A stretch of 64,000 nt of DNA from Pachyseris speciosa (taxonomy: Eukaryota > Cnidaria > Anthozoa > Scleractinia > Pachyseridae), in assembly GCA_016490735.1 (NCBI GenBank), contig JAEMWC010000130.1, positions 103,501 to 167,500 of the forward strand, in the 5' to 3' direction. Positions 24,001 to 35,800 of the stretch are shown piece by piece. Within the stretch, counting starts at the first letter, position 1; each line of letters begins with the position of its first letter. The notes beneath the pieces are model-generated. The model was given only the letters and a program-made list of their open reading frames with translations, did no database searches and was not told the origin of the DNA. The position numbers and the translations under genes were made by a program.

Positions 24001-27000
24001 TCGGTAATTTTCTCCACATAAGTAAATTAACACATTCCATCTTATCATAGAATATCTCTGCTCAAAACAAAAATTACACCGGATATAGTTAACGACGCAT
24101 TACCTCTTATTGATCAGACGGATGGTAGTTTTAGCGTTAGAGCGTTTTTCAGTTGAGTGTCGCAAAACCAAAACCAAAGCAATTACTCTAACCAATCACA
24201 ACAGAAGTAAGCAGTGCAATGAGCCAATCAGAATACGAAGCAATTACATGTAGCCGGCGCAAAGCGCGGGAAAATACAATTGGTTTTGGTTTTGCTTCTC
24301 ATTGATTGAGAAAGTGGCGCGAGTTTTCCTGGCCAATCACAGAGCGAAGCAATACAAAACCGAAGCAAATCCATAATTACTTTCCACACTCAATTGAAAA
24401 CCGCTCTAAGTATTTAAGCATCAGAAAAACAATGTATCCAAACTACCCAACTATGTTCAGAAGTGCCAAATGAAACCAAATCCATTATAAAGTCGTTTAA
24501 ATTTGCTAACCGCGATTAATCCTGCTGTTGAATAACATATTCTCTGCTTTCGCTTTGCGTTCTTTTGCGTCGGAGTGAAAAGCGAGATCATGAGTCTTAA
24601 GTTCACCGGCATTAGAGCTAGAATAGTCGGTCAGATCAGCCTGTAAGACGCACTGGAAGGCCTCGTGTCAAGATCAGAAAAGTATTTTCCGCGTGAAGCG
24701 ACTGTTAGATTTGTTTAATGGGTTAGGAATGCGACCTTCTGACTACAAGGAATGCAATTCACAAATCAGATCAAATCAGATCAGAGATCACTACGCCGGT
24801 TATTTGAGATACAATTCAGAATAACAAAATAGCATTGAGTTGTTTCAAACCTTCTATCTCGGTTATTAACATTTAATTGCCTGAAGGCTGTTAAACGGGT
24901 GGGTGGATTAGTCAGAAGGGCCATTTACACAGACGACTTTTCATGCAAATTTCTTGTTTGTTCCTGTATCGTGAGTTTTCAATTCATGACTTTGCATCTG
25001 CTTCATTTTGGTGAGATTTGGCACGACTTCTGCCCCAAATCCTCTTATATTCTATGAAATGTAGGTATTTTGATAATTCGCCTTCTCTGATGAATGATGA
25101 GACTCCAGCGACATGATTCTCAAATCGAGCCAAGTTGTATCGTGATCGCAGCCACTTTAAACACGTGCACCTTCGCTCGAGCGCAAAAAAATAATAACCG
25201 CCTAAATAAAAATAGCGGCGGTGATCCTTTATTAGCAATTTAGCTTGGAGGCCTTCAAATTAATGCCACCCCACCAAATCTCCTGCCCTGAATATCCACT
25301 CAAAAAAAGATTAGAGGGTATGTGAGTCTTATGTGCAATCTATAAATAACTTCAACCAACCACCAACCGAGTTATTTTACTTTGTTAATATCAATGTTTG
25401 TGTTGGAGGTTAGCGAAAACAAATTTACCTTAACTGAAACGAGGTAATTTATTACAATTTAATGGCCAACAAGAACTAGAAAGGGGTACCTTTGCTTGCG
25501 GCATCCAGTAGCATTGTTACGTGCAAGGATTATGTCTTTTCTATTTGCTTGTTTGGGTTTTCTGGTTTGATGGATTGGGGGGCGTAAAAAGCAGGTGGGC
25601 AATACGAGATTTCAAGGAGAACTTGAAATGATTTGACCCCACTTATTCATAATGTTAAATGACCCGTGTAAAGAAAAAAGTGCCATAAAAGATCGACGTT
25701 TTATCTTCTCAAGCATATCTAAATCTCGGGTCAGGTCGTAAGAAAACAAAATTATTTTGCCTAATGTCAAGTTTCAGTTTACAAAGTTGCAGCAAACAGA
25801 CGAAGCAAATGAGCCATTGCTCTTGAAAAACACCCCCACCTGCGGGAGATTCCGAGATAATAAACACATTTCTTCGCAATTAGTTTGAAAATACCTCAAC
25901 AGGAGAGCACTAGTTAACGCTCATAAACCTTAATTAAGATCTCTTAACGCAAGTTTATTTTTGCTTTGAATATTAGCGAGCTTGCTAACTTGTAGCGATT
26001 AAAACATGTGGTTAACCAAAGAAATTCCGCCAAAGTAAACAATTCATTAACATTTGTGAATAATTACTCACCCCCACGCGACTATATGCTCTGATCTCAT
26101 CTTGCAATTTCTTCAGTGTCCTCTTCATGTGCTTCTTTTTCCTTCTTCTTTTCTTCTTGTCGATAGGGTGATGAACTTGCGTTATTTTTGCTTCTTCCTG
26201 CGTTGGACTACCTTTGATGCTCACGACCGCCACGGGTGAAATGTTTGGCAATGAATGATTCCCGCCGTGTGTGTCAAATAAAGTAGTCCTCCCTCTCTTG
26301 TTCGCCACGTGCCGCTCATGAGGCTTCAGGGAAACCTTTTTCCTCTGCGGAAAAAGCTTCCAAGTTACTCCAACAGAATAGAGCTCACAAACTAATTGAT
26401 GTTTTCCTTTTCGTTAAAGGTCTCTAAGACGCAGTGTAAAAATTTTTTTATCATTTCACAAAATTTTCTTCACATTGTTTCTTCACAGGCAAACAAATAA
26501 TAATAAGGGAAGTTTTATTGCATTGTTTCTATTGATGCTCATATGCATAATAACAATTGGCCTGATCAAAGTTCTTGTAATTATGCGCGTGCGGATGCAC
26601 CAAGAACAGTGAAAATGGAATTCGAAACATCAAAAGAAACGTGGGAACGTCAGTCGGTAGATCTTCGAACGTTTTTTCGTTAAAAAGTCCGCTAACAAAT
26701 GCAAGCAAACAAAATCGGATAATTTCCCTAATCCTTAGGAGACAATTGGCATGCCGTCATGCTAAGAAGTTTTTATCCGCTAATTTTAGCAAAACTGTGA
26801 GAGCAAGTCCATTATTTCGGGTTGATAACGGCATTGATAAGCAATGTTTAGAAGCGATAAGCTTCAGGCCTCCTAAAGCAAAAAAGTTCCAATAACTCTT
26901 CAAGCTGAGCCAGAAAGCCTCCAAATGGACCAAGCTTGGCACGCGCACAAATCCACGTGTTGAACAGGCTTCTGTCATGCACCAAGCAACGAGACAACAA

Positions 27001-27128
27001 ACTTCAATGAAATCTAACACCGCCGATTGACGAAATTTTCTTACCTTAACCGAAGTCACATTAGCGTGGCTGTAGAACGACGAAAGGTGTACGACGGCAA
27101 TAAAAAGGAGATATTTTATGATTTCCAT
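20887..27128 (-). CDS. Secreted Dickkopf/prokineticin-like protein, 4 exons
   Basis: I join four minus-strand exons: 27128-27045, 26344-26072, 21503-21372 and 21021-20887. All junctions are in phase 0 with GT-AG introns, giving 207 residues and a TAA stop. Residues 1-28 are a signal peptide (MEIIKYLLFIAVVHLSSFYS). Residues 29-119 form a basic linker with a KKKRRRKKK cluster that could be cleaved by proprotein convertases. Residues 120-207 hold ten cysteines in the colipase-type order C-x5-C-x4-CC-x9-C-x9-C, then C-P-C-x5-C and a final C. This is the layout of the Dickkopf second cysteine domain and of prokineticins, both extracellular ligands. There is no first Dickkopf cysteine domain. A Wnt-modulating or receptor-ligand role is inference. 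Intron 2 (4.6 kb) contains two MITEs. Confidence 0.78.
21372..21503 (-). CDS. Exon 3: first half of cysteine domain
   Basis: 44 codons between the acceptor CATTGCAG and the donor TTG|GTGAGT. It carries six cysteines in CRNWSDCKKDECC and GFCKRRPQKGDRC, the first half of the colipase-type pattern. Confidence 0.82.
21589..21997. mobile_element. MITE, AGGCCTGTTTCAAAC family
   Basis: About 409 bp with inverted ends AGGCCTGTTTCAAACATCGC and its near-exact complement; homology extends about 48 bp with small differences. 'ctactgccgtg' and 'gtttgaaac' motifs recur internally in both orientations. It lies in intron 2 of the cysteine-rich gene. A target duplication is not clear. Confidence 0.85.
21998..24136. 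other. Intron 2, unassigned part
   Basis: Intronic AT-rich DNA. It includes a 23 bp tandem duplication ('tatagctgttgctactattgctc', 22552-22597), an ACA-rich start of an old SINE-like repeat near 22385 and a (CATCTA)n patch near 23366. I see no further exon with good splice sites. Confidence 0.4.
24137..24409. mobile_element. MITE, TTAGAGCG family
   Basis: 273 bp with ends TTAGAGCGTTTTTCAGTTGA and TCAATTGAAAACCGCTCTAA, inverted repeats of about 22 bp. Internally it has 'gaagcaatta' and 'aaaccaaaacc' words on both strands. No coding capacity. It lies in intron 2 of the cysteine-rich gene. Confidence 0.85.
24410..26071. other. Intron 2, remaining part
   Basis: No exon, RNA or clear repeat. The frame near 24984-25238 has no domain or splice support. 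Confidence 0.4.
26072..26344 (-). CDS. Exon 2: basic linker
   Basis: 91 codons between the acceptor TTTTTCCGCAG and the donor GGG|GTGAGT. It is low in hydrophobic residues and has a lysine/arginine run near its end, then LQDEIRAYSRVG. It has no cysteines, consistent with a flexible propeptide or linker. Confidence 0.72.
27045..27128 (-). CDS. Exon 1: signal peptide
   Basis: 28 codons from ATG at 27128 to the donor AAG|GTAAGA. A hydrophobic core, LLFIAVVHL, follows a lysine, as expected for a secreted protein. An upstream in-frame ATG at 27191 would add 21 polar residues and bury the signal, so I chose the internal start. Confidence 0.78.
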
Positions 27129-29526
27129 TTGAAAACCGGCCTCTGCTTTTGTGGAACAATTCCTGTCAGACCTGCGTTGGTCGATCTGCAACAGTGAAGA
27201 AGTAACGCATTTTATATTGTGAAATTAATTAATATATGAAATTAATTCACAGCTCTGATCACGTGGCCTACAAATGTCATTCACTACAAAAACCCCAATG
27301 ACAAAACAGAATTAGCTTTTCTTGTGGTTTTGTGGACACCGGCGACATTGTTTTTCCTTGCGTGCAACCCTTTGTTTCAAGTCTGTTGTTTGCCTGCTCG
27401 GTAAACGGCTCCTAATTATGAAACTAAGGCAAATACAGATGTAAAAAATAACCTTTGTATCTTCCCTGCCGCTCAAAAACCGGGATGTAATTTGCAAACT
27501 TTTTAAATAACAGCCCCTTTAGGTTGATTATAATAGAACTGGAATCAGGAAAAACGTCGCCCTTTTGTTATCGGATGAAAGAAGAAACTACGCCCTTAAA
27601 ACGCCATAAAGAGAACTGCGGACCTCAAGTGCCTTGCAAACGAGCTGATCCTTCGACAAAGGAAAATTAATTATTGTTACTAGTGGAGAAATATCAAGTT
27701 AAAACGAGAAGCCAGCGCTGTGAAGGAATCTAAACAATGTAGAAAAATGCAAAACATTTCATGGATGTGATCATTAGTGTTGCTGACTGACAAAAGAACA
27801 CCTGGCTTTTCAATCCCATCAGGCAGCTCTTTGATAACCCCTTTGTTTGTTTTCCTCTAAACAAACGTTTACCTCTTTCTCGATCCATCTCAACTTATGA
27901 CACGGTATATTATTGAAAAAAGGGATGACTGCATGACAGATAAAAGTAAAACAAATTAAAAACCTCGTATCATAATCTTCGAGCACGAGAGCGCACGTGG
28001 TGGATTGCGGCTTTGCAAAGACGTCCAATTAGAGTCTGAAATTTTCCTCCCGCTGTCTGATGCTCTTTACGGCGAATTTTATAAGCCGACTGCCGCGGTG
28101 AACAAAGACAACAAAGGACGAACCGAGTTCGGATACCCATCAATCAGAGTCAGAATTCTCCTACCGAGACATTTTGGAGCTGAAATTATTTTGTTGAGTA
28201 GAAAAAAATCCATCAATATATTCTCCCAATATGTCAGTCCAGCAATCGCGCTCTAACGTTTGAGTGAAAATCAAGCGGTCGGTACGGCAAAATATTTGGA
28301 CCTATTAGGCAGCAATAACCAGAATGTACGTTTTTATCGCGGGCAAGGAAAGATAGTGGCTTTAGAAAACGGCTGGATGATGAAAGAATCATGAACTCGT
28401 GTTGACCGGAAAGGTTTTGAACTTGCGTGGGCAGTGCGATACAACATGAACAGCTGCACATTCTGCACATAGTATATCTATCATTTCTCGTTTTGCTCGG
28501 TATACTTCAACAAACGTAAGTTATGAACAAATATGTCGCGCGTGTGACACCAAAAATGCGTTGGAGTCACTGAAGAAATGTTTTCTACTGAAACGTTCCC
28601 AAGAAGGTACAGTGCTCCCTGTTTCGGTGGATCTAAGCCATCGATAAAGCGCGTTCTGATCGCCCATATATCGGCTGTATAATGTCAATCGAAAAATGCA
28701 AACGAAAGAGCACGTGCTACAGTCGCTCGTCTGTTAAATTAAGGAGTATGATTAAAAAAAGTCCTACCATCAAATACGATAACAGAAAAATCACTTTCAA
28801 AACGTCTGAAAGAAAGTTTGCTTGCTATTTTGCGACATCGTAACCATTTTCTCAGCCATTCGTAACCATTTTTTCACCGTTATAAAGACACCAAGGAGTT
28901 TAAATAGGAAGACAATGTAAGACAGTGATCTTGTGCAATTTCCATTGCAGGCAATTCTTGTTGTTGGTGTTCCAGAAAAAAGAAACGGCGGCCATGTTGG
29001 TGTTCAAACTAAACCTTTGGGAATTACACTCAGATATTTTGGGGGAAATACTTTCTTTTGTTTCAGTAAACCAATATGGCCGGTAGTCACGTGAATGAAA
29101 ACGCTTAATTCGCCTTTTGCCGACAACTGCTAAATAAGCTAATCCTTCTGAGAGCATAAACTGCTTTTTTCTTCTTTTCCAATTTTTTCAGTCAAATCCC
29201 AGAGATTATTGGAGGCATTTGTAACCGGAGTGGCATTTGTTTTCAGAACATTGTAGACTAACTATAAACGAGGTAATCTGGTTTTAACTGATTTCCAACC
29301 CTGTGGGCTGACATAACAATCTTTAAAAAGGAAAGTTTACGCAAACGTGATCAAAGATAGAAAATAACTTGACAAGTAGTGACGAAAACCAACTTCCGGA
29401 ATTGAAACATACATGATGGCACAACGACTTGGAACAAATTTTAGTTAAAAACTAGTTGCGAAAAGAACCGTAATTTTGAAGACAGAACAAGTGTTCCAAA
29501 CTCGTAAGGGATACAGAACTGACGGA
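27129..29526. other. Upstream region of the cysteine-rich gene
   Basis: AT-rich. It probably contains the 5' untranslated region and promoter of the minus-strand gene just above 27128, but I cannot point to a defined core promoter. No other gene is recognised. Confidence 0.35.
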
Positions 29527-29800
29527 GGCAGGGTGGCCGAGCGGTTAGGGCGCTGGATTTGCGGTTGCCCCAGGGGTTCAAATCCCGCTCTGGCCGCTAG
29601 CTGGTCTAGTTCTGGGTAGTCCCTGGTTCAGCTCCTCGGACTTCCTTGTAAATAGCCAACTGGTTTGCCTCCGGCCAGTTGGGATTCTTATCATGTTATG
29701 TTTATTTGAATTATTTGTTTCTCACATAGTTTGTATTTGTATCATTATCCCTGAAAATCCCCGACGCGGAGAGGATAATTAAGTTTTTTTAATTGTATTT
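29527..29800 (+). mobile_element. tRNA-derived SINE (Leu-like head)
   Basis: The head has a pol III A box (GTGGCCGAGCGGTTAGGG) and B box (GGGGTTCAAATCCC). It can be read as a leucine-type tRNA remnant but continues into an unrelated body. A second region with 'ccaactggtttgcctccggccagttggg' forms a hairpin, and the body ends in a T-rich run. This is a retroposon, not a functional tRNA. Confidence 0.75.
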
Positions 29801-30111
29801 TTTTTAACTTAATAACGGTAATGAAAGTTTATGTCCCGTGCTAACACTGTTTCCTTACAAATGTATAGGCAATTAAAAATGGGCTGTCGAGATGACATGA
29901 GAGTATTCTCAAATGGCATTGACTGGTAATTACCCCTTACAAGAATCTGCCCTACATGGTTAACTTCATTTGCTAGTCAAATGAATATATTTAACAAATA
30001 GATTCCATGTTGCCGTGCGTCTGTTCAGTAATAGATCACAGATGACGTCAAAATTTGGTAAAAACAAAGAAGTGGCACACGACCCGCAGGCGAGTGAGTC
30101 ACATTGGGGGG

Positions 30112-30371
30112 AGCAGGGTTGGCGCAGTGGTGAGAGCGCTCGCCTTCCACCAATGTGGCTCGGGTTCGATTCCCGGACTCGGCGTCATAAGTGGACTGAG
30201 TTTGTTGGTTCTCTACTCTGCTCCGAGAGGTTTTTCTCCGGGTACTTCGGTTTTCCCCTCTCCCCAAAAACCAACATTTGATTTGATTTATTTAGAGTTT
30301 ATTTGAATTAGTCTCCCCAATTAGTAGAGCATCTGTGCTCGGCTAGATAGATTTGAGACTTAAATAAATTG

Positions 30372-30414
<43 letters not shown>
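30112..30414 (+). mobile_element. tRNA-derived SINE with (ATT)n tail
   Basis: A box TTGGCGCAGTGGTGAGAGCG and B box GGGTTCGATTCCCG are followed by a ~180 bp body ('ctccgagaggtttttctccgggtacttcgg') and an (ATT)14 tail at 30372-30414. The layout is that of a SINE mobilised by a LINE with ATT-rich 3' ends, such as the L2-like LINE at 12627. Confidence 0.85.
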
Positions 30415-30415
<1 letters not shown>

Positions 30416-31184
30416 TGTTGTTTTTACCACATTTTGACTTCTTCTGTGATACTATTACTGTACCGTACGGTACGAAAAAATGTTGTGGTCGACACTAAAA
30501 CTAAAATTCATGGCGATATGGACTCTATTACGTTAAAAAATACGGTTATTTGCAACCTAAACAAAAAACTTTTTGGCAGAAATAACAGTTCGAAATGTTC
30601 TCTTTTGTGGCTTCAAGATTTTCCCACACAACACCACACCGTCTAAAAAATCCTTTCCCATAACTTTGTATGACATGCTGAGTATACTAGTTCCATAATA
30701 AAAAGTGTGAGTCACCGAACTCGCTTCTTAGTATAACCACTTAAAGCTAAAATTAGGGCTGTTTAAAACACGATACGGCACTTGCTATGGTAAAAGGTTA
30801 TTTCCATAAAGTAACTACCGTAATCAACTGACGATTGGGCATTCGGCCAACTGATAAAGAGAGTGGTAACCCATCAAAGTGAAACGCTGGAAAGTTCTGG
30901 AAATCTTTGCCAGCCACCTTAATAGGTTTAATCTTTGAGTCACCTTTTATTGGGGGGGGGGGGGAGCGCAAATGCCATGAAAAAGATCATTATCCTCCTC
31001 GTGATAAATTTCTTTCTTGAATATATCTTAGCACTCCTGATAGACACATTACTTTGCCGGCATGATATATAGATCACAACTTGTGAGATATATATCATCA
31101 CTTTTTCACCCGTGGTACAGGTTATTATTTTGAAGTCCGTGATATACATAACACAGACAAGAAATCTCTTCTGTTTGTGATATG
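30415..31184. other. Non-coding stretch
   Basis: No gene. It includes a 12-base G run near 30951 and several 'gtgatatac / tatatcac' inverted words (31065-31150). Confidence 0.4.
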
Positions 31185-31572
31185 TACCGTAAATTTCGCC
31201 GAAAGTTACGACCCTCGTTACTTTCGGATTTAGCAGCCTTTTCCCATCGCTACTTTCGGGTAGCTAAAACGTGTGCCGTACATGGCCGTTCCAAGTTACT
31301 AAAATCGCGACAAATGTGATCAAACATACACACTTTTTATTTCAAAGATCATTATAATCGTTAAAAATAAACTTCGGATCAGTCTGGTATGGCATGTTTT
31401 ATCTATCACTTCCTTTATTTCTTGCTAAAAAGGGAAATCACTTCTACTTTCGGAGGGTCGTTATTTTCGGGGGGTCGCTACTTTCGGGATTTGCTAACAA
31501 CTGTGAAATTTTATCGCTACTTTCGGAGGGTCGCTACTTTCTAGGGGTCGTTACTTTCGGAACTTTACAGTA
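31185..31572. mobile_element. TIR element with TACTTTCGG repeats
   Basis: Bounded by TACCGTAAATTTCGCCGAAA and its approximate complement ending CTTTACAGTA. Within it, 'cgctactttcgg' / 'gtcgttactttcgg' recurs at least seven times, clustered near 31200-31260 and 31440-31560. TA at both ends suggests a TA target. No coding potential. Confidence 0.65.
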
Positions 31573-32448
31573 TTACAAATTTATTCGTGATATACACAAC
31601 ACGAGGTCCTTGACTGGGTACCAAAGCTAAGTAGCGTATTTCAAGAAACGATTTATCACGAAGATATTTATCTTTTTGGTCACATTTGGCCCACATAACC
31701 TTTGCATGCTCGTGGATCAAAATGCATTTTTCTGTTATTTAATTACTCATAACAATTATCTTTTTTCCCTTTTGTACACTGTGATACAGTCGAAATGTTT
31801 CTTTGCTCGTTTGGTGGCTCTTTTACAGGTGAGTATATTTACTTCGAGAGTTGACTGTCTTTTTGAAGCGTCTAAGAGTCCTCTTAGTATTGCAAATATG
31901 CCTGAAAAGTAATCACTTTGAACCGTTCCCCCCAATTTGTTTTCTTTACTTCCTAGACATTTCAAAAATGCTGCGGCTCATTCATTTTTTTTTTCTTTTT
32001 TTTTAATGTGCACCCATACTATAGACAGTTGTAACCTCAGAGATTAACTCGTCAAAGAAAGATCAGTGTTGTGTTGAATAACAGGATTATTATCGTGATT
32101 CAAGCCTTAGTGAAAGGTTTTAATTTAGCCGTAAGGATGTTTATCGCACAGCAGAGAAGAGACTGGTCGGCAGTCTCGAGTTGTAATAGGGTGGTGTCTG
32201 GGTTGTAGAAGTCATGAATATGACGTCATTTCAATGGCTTCAACAGTTTTAACTCGCATTTGAAAACATCTAAATTATTAAAGAACGTTAATCAAACGCA
32301 CTAGAATAACCTCATCCATACAAACCATTTTCAAACATGATGATACAAATCTCATTGTACATGAGAATAAACGAAAATACTCCAATTCCAGAAATGCCTT
32401 GAGATCATTTCAACTGTAGCAATCATGAGTATCTAAGTTTCATTTACA
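31573..32448. other. Non-coding stretch
   Basis: No gene or defined repeat. The frames at 31676-31965 on both strands have no domain. Confidence 0.4.
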
Positions 32449-32895
32449 CAGGGGCACCCAATGACAAGTTTCGGTAGATATCTGTTCGGTGGATGTTAAT
32501 CCGCCTTGGGTTTTCGGCGTCGATTAAAGAGTGCACTCGGATTTTCGTTACTAAAACGTGGCCTAAAAGATTCGCAATTGGGAAATCATAGCCCCTAAGT
32601 TTTTCGGAAAGGTCGTAATTGCTGTTTTTGGCAGTCAAAAACGTCAGCTAGAATTTTCTGAAAGAAAATAGTTCCCTAGAAAGTTTGTGGAAAGTTCACT
32701 TTAGCTTGCATTTTCTCAAAGGAAGATTTTGTTCCCTAACATTTTCGGGCAATTAAAATTTCAGCTAGGGAAGCCGAACAGATGAACTTCTTCTAGCTAA
32801 TGAAAACGTTACTTTAAACAAACTTCAAACACTATAAGGTATTTAAAAATGCCTTTCTACAGCGTTTGGTTGATTTGGATCGTTGGGTGCCCCTG
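32449..32895 (-). mobile_element. MITE, CAGGGGC family, copy 3
   Basis: 447 bp, inverted relative to copies 1 and 2, bounded by CAGGGGCACCCAATGA and CGTTGGGTGCCCCTG. It is flanked by ATTTACA on both sides (32442-32448 and 32896-32902), 7 bp here rather than 6. Confidence 0.9.
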
Positions 32896-35800
32896 ATTTA
32901 CAGTACTGTTCCTCCGGCCGGGTCAATATTTGCTAGTGTATTGCACTGCTCCTCGGGACTTTGTTTTCAGTTTTGACAGATTCATAGCGACTGGGCAGGT
33001 TGTGAATTCACTTCGTACTTCGACAACAAATGTCTATTTAGCGGGTTTTGCCTTGCTATAGTTATGAATTTAGGCAGCGCTGGCTCTATCATCACAGCAG
33101 CGTCGGTAAAGACTGATGTCAGGTTAATACGAATTTGGTCTCCTCGAGAAGCATCCATTGAAATGTTAACAAGTTCAAGTTATAATGCTTTGGGGTGTTG
33201 CCAAGGTTGAGGGAGCTCAGTCTGTGGAGACGAAAGCAAATCCGAAAGGAGTTTCGATTAAGCCGTTTTGGTTATTCGATTAGGCTCAAAAGAACCCGAG
33301 GAATAAATGACTTTCAACTGAACAGGCGAAGGAAACTTAATCATCGAAAAAGAGGTGAGTTTTGAATAAGATTTGAATTACCTTACTTGCAGCAAAAGGT
33401 GATAAGCTTGCCCCGGCTCGTCTGTGCCTTTGTAATGCAAGGCAAGTTCTTGGTCCAAGATAAGGCTAACAAATGGCAGGAACAAAACGTCAACATGTCT
33501 ATATGATTGCGAGAGATCTATTGTACACGAGAAAATATCGTACTGATGTCTAGTCAGCTGAGTAAATAATGAAAACGATATTTTGAAATACTGATTAAAA
33601 CGCGGAGTTCGTCTCTACCAAATTTCGTTAATCCAATCTTGTCACAATATAAGCGGAAACCAACTATAACAGGTTTATACAATTTGTTTTCTATTTATAC
33701 TTTTGAGGTCACGATGGGAACAGAATATTTTCTTCTTTTTTGCTAAAACACTGCGTTTTCATTCGGCATGGTCAAATGGATAGTAAATTTAAGCTTGAAA
33801 CGGCTCTTTCAAAAGTCAAAATAACCTTAGTTTAACCGCCTTAACATTTCAAAGTAGTTGTTGTTGTCACTCCAAACTGTTGTTTGTCAAAATGTAGCAC
33901 ACAAACCCAAAGCCAAGCAAGGTCATATAACGTGTTGCCGTGAAAAGTATAGCATTTTAGGCTGTCAAAAATATAAAGAAATACTGGTGTTCAGTTACAT
34001 GCCCTGACAGAACTTCGGAAACACTGTGTTGCTATTTCAGGAAAGTTGGGAGAGTCACGGAGAAGTTATTACAGAAGGCATGACACAGTTTGGCGGCCAA
34101 TCAAAAATAATTCCATAGATACAATGGCGCGTTCAACTTTTAAGCTAGCCTGAATCTCGCATTTATGCAGCGCCGAAAGTCGAGTTCCGGTAGAAGACAT
34201 TGAGGCTTTACACAGCTTTACAAATGTTATTCAAGAGAGGATAGCTAGCATGGGGTAGGACAAGAATACAGACCCTGTACGTGATGGATTAAAGGAGTCA
34301 CCCATAGATAGATGTCGCAAAACTTAGCTTCAAGGCAATGGTAAGTAACACGCGAGACCGAGAGAGGATCAGTCATCGACTGTGCTTTGCCTGTCAAATC
34401 TCATTCGGCAGTTCTAAGATCAATTTAACCTCAGAGATCGTAACTTTAGGTGATTCAGATCCAGGAATTTATATCTTTAGAGTGAGAAATACACTGGCTT
34501 TTGAATGTCCAAACCGGTTCTGTGGAACAGATAGTCTAAATATTGACCAATTAGACAAAATGCGAAACTTTCACGCAATTTTCACCTATTTACCTCCGGA
34601 AGCTTATTAAAATTTCACTCTGGAGCACCAAAGAAGACAGTCTCTAAACCATTTTATGTCATCAAATACTGCCTGATAAATAAATACAGGACTCGCTGAC
34701 CATGCATTTCATTTTGAGCTTAGAACGGAATCATCTGTTAAGTTATGTCCTCACCTTATTAATAACGACGTCCCTAGCGTTTGTCTTTTTCGTAAGCAGA
34801 GTCTGTGTTGCTTGTGCGATAGAAGAGATATTGAAAAAACAACTTACTGGCAGACCTACAGTCCTCTGGGGAATTTCCGCTAACGTTAACCAGTTACTTG
34901 GGTTTCTGCCAAGAATATAGCTTCTTATCGCAAAGAGCTGATTAGCAGTATTTATCTAGAACTTAACAGCTCTGGGAGAGATAAAGGTGGAAAGAGTTTT
35001 AAATGAACTCAGCTAATCGAATAACAGTTTCAAATGTAAGGGGTGTGTAAATGGCGCATACTTTCAATGGTTGTTTTTGGTTCGTCTCTGCTTCTGTGCC
35101 GAAAATGAAAAGTAGAGCAAAACGGATAAAAGGAAAATGAATAACGTTGTTGTCGTCAACTGTTTTGACACTTTAAACTTGGTGGATTGACCTGTATCTT
35201 TGTAGGGGGTAAGATAACAAGCTTATTATACGATCCCTTGTGGTATTTGAACGGACAAGGACCAAACAGACATAACACAAATGAGTGATGCTATTGAGTA
35301 ATTAAAATTCACCTATTGGCCGCACTTGTTACAACTTTCAACTGAAAACTGGCACCAGGAAACACAATAACGGGCCCGACAAACGGCAAAACTAGCGCGT
35401 TTGAGAGGAATTCGTACGATTCAAAAAGCAGCTTAGGTGTAAAATAATCCAGTAATGTGAGATTATTTCAGTGTTGTATTTCCAAAGTCTTTTAACTGAA
35501 CGATTTGTTCCTTTCCTTTGATGTCTGTGACCAAATACCAAGTGATCTTTTTAGGACTCCAATAGAGCTGCTAGCTGTGTGACGTTCAAGTGTGGAACAG
35601 ACATGGCGCCGTGCAGGAGGGCTGTTTAAATTTGTTTTTCTTTTCTCAAAGCGCATTATTCTGTAAGCAGTTTGAAATTTTATCCAACAATAAAACCAGT
35701 ATGGGTTTCGTTTAACATTTAAAAAATGTGATGTGTAGGTGTTGATACCTGAGTAAAACGAGACACGCCCGCACATGAACAGGAAAACGTCATTAAAGAC

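Noticed and set aside
29527..29600. Functional leucine tRNA
   Set aside because: Box A and box B are present but the sequence continues into a SINE body and the acceptor stem is not clearly closed.
34338..34920. Two plus-strand frames, one with a hydrophobic start (34702)
   Set aside because: No domain, no consistent splice partners and no homologous copy in the window.
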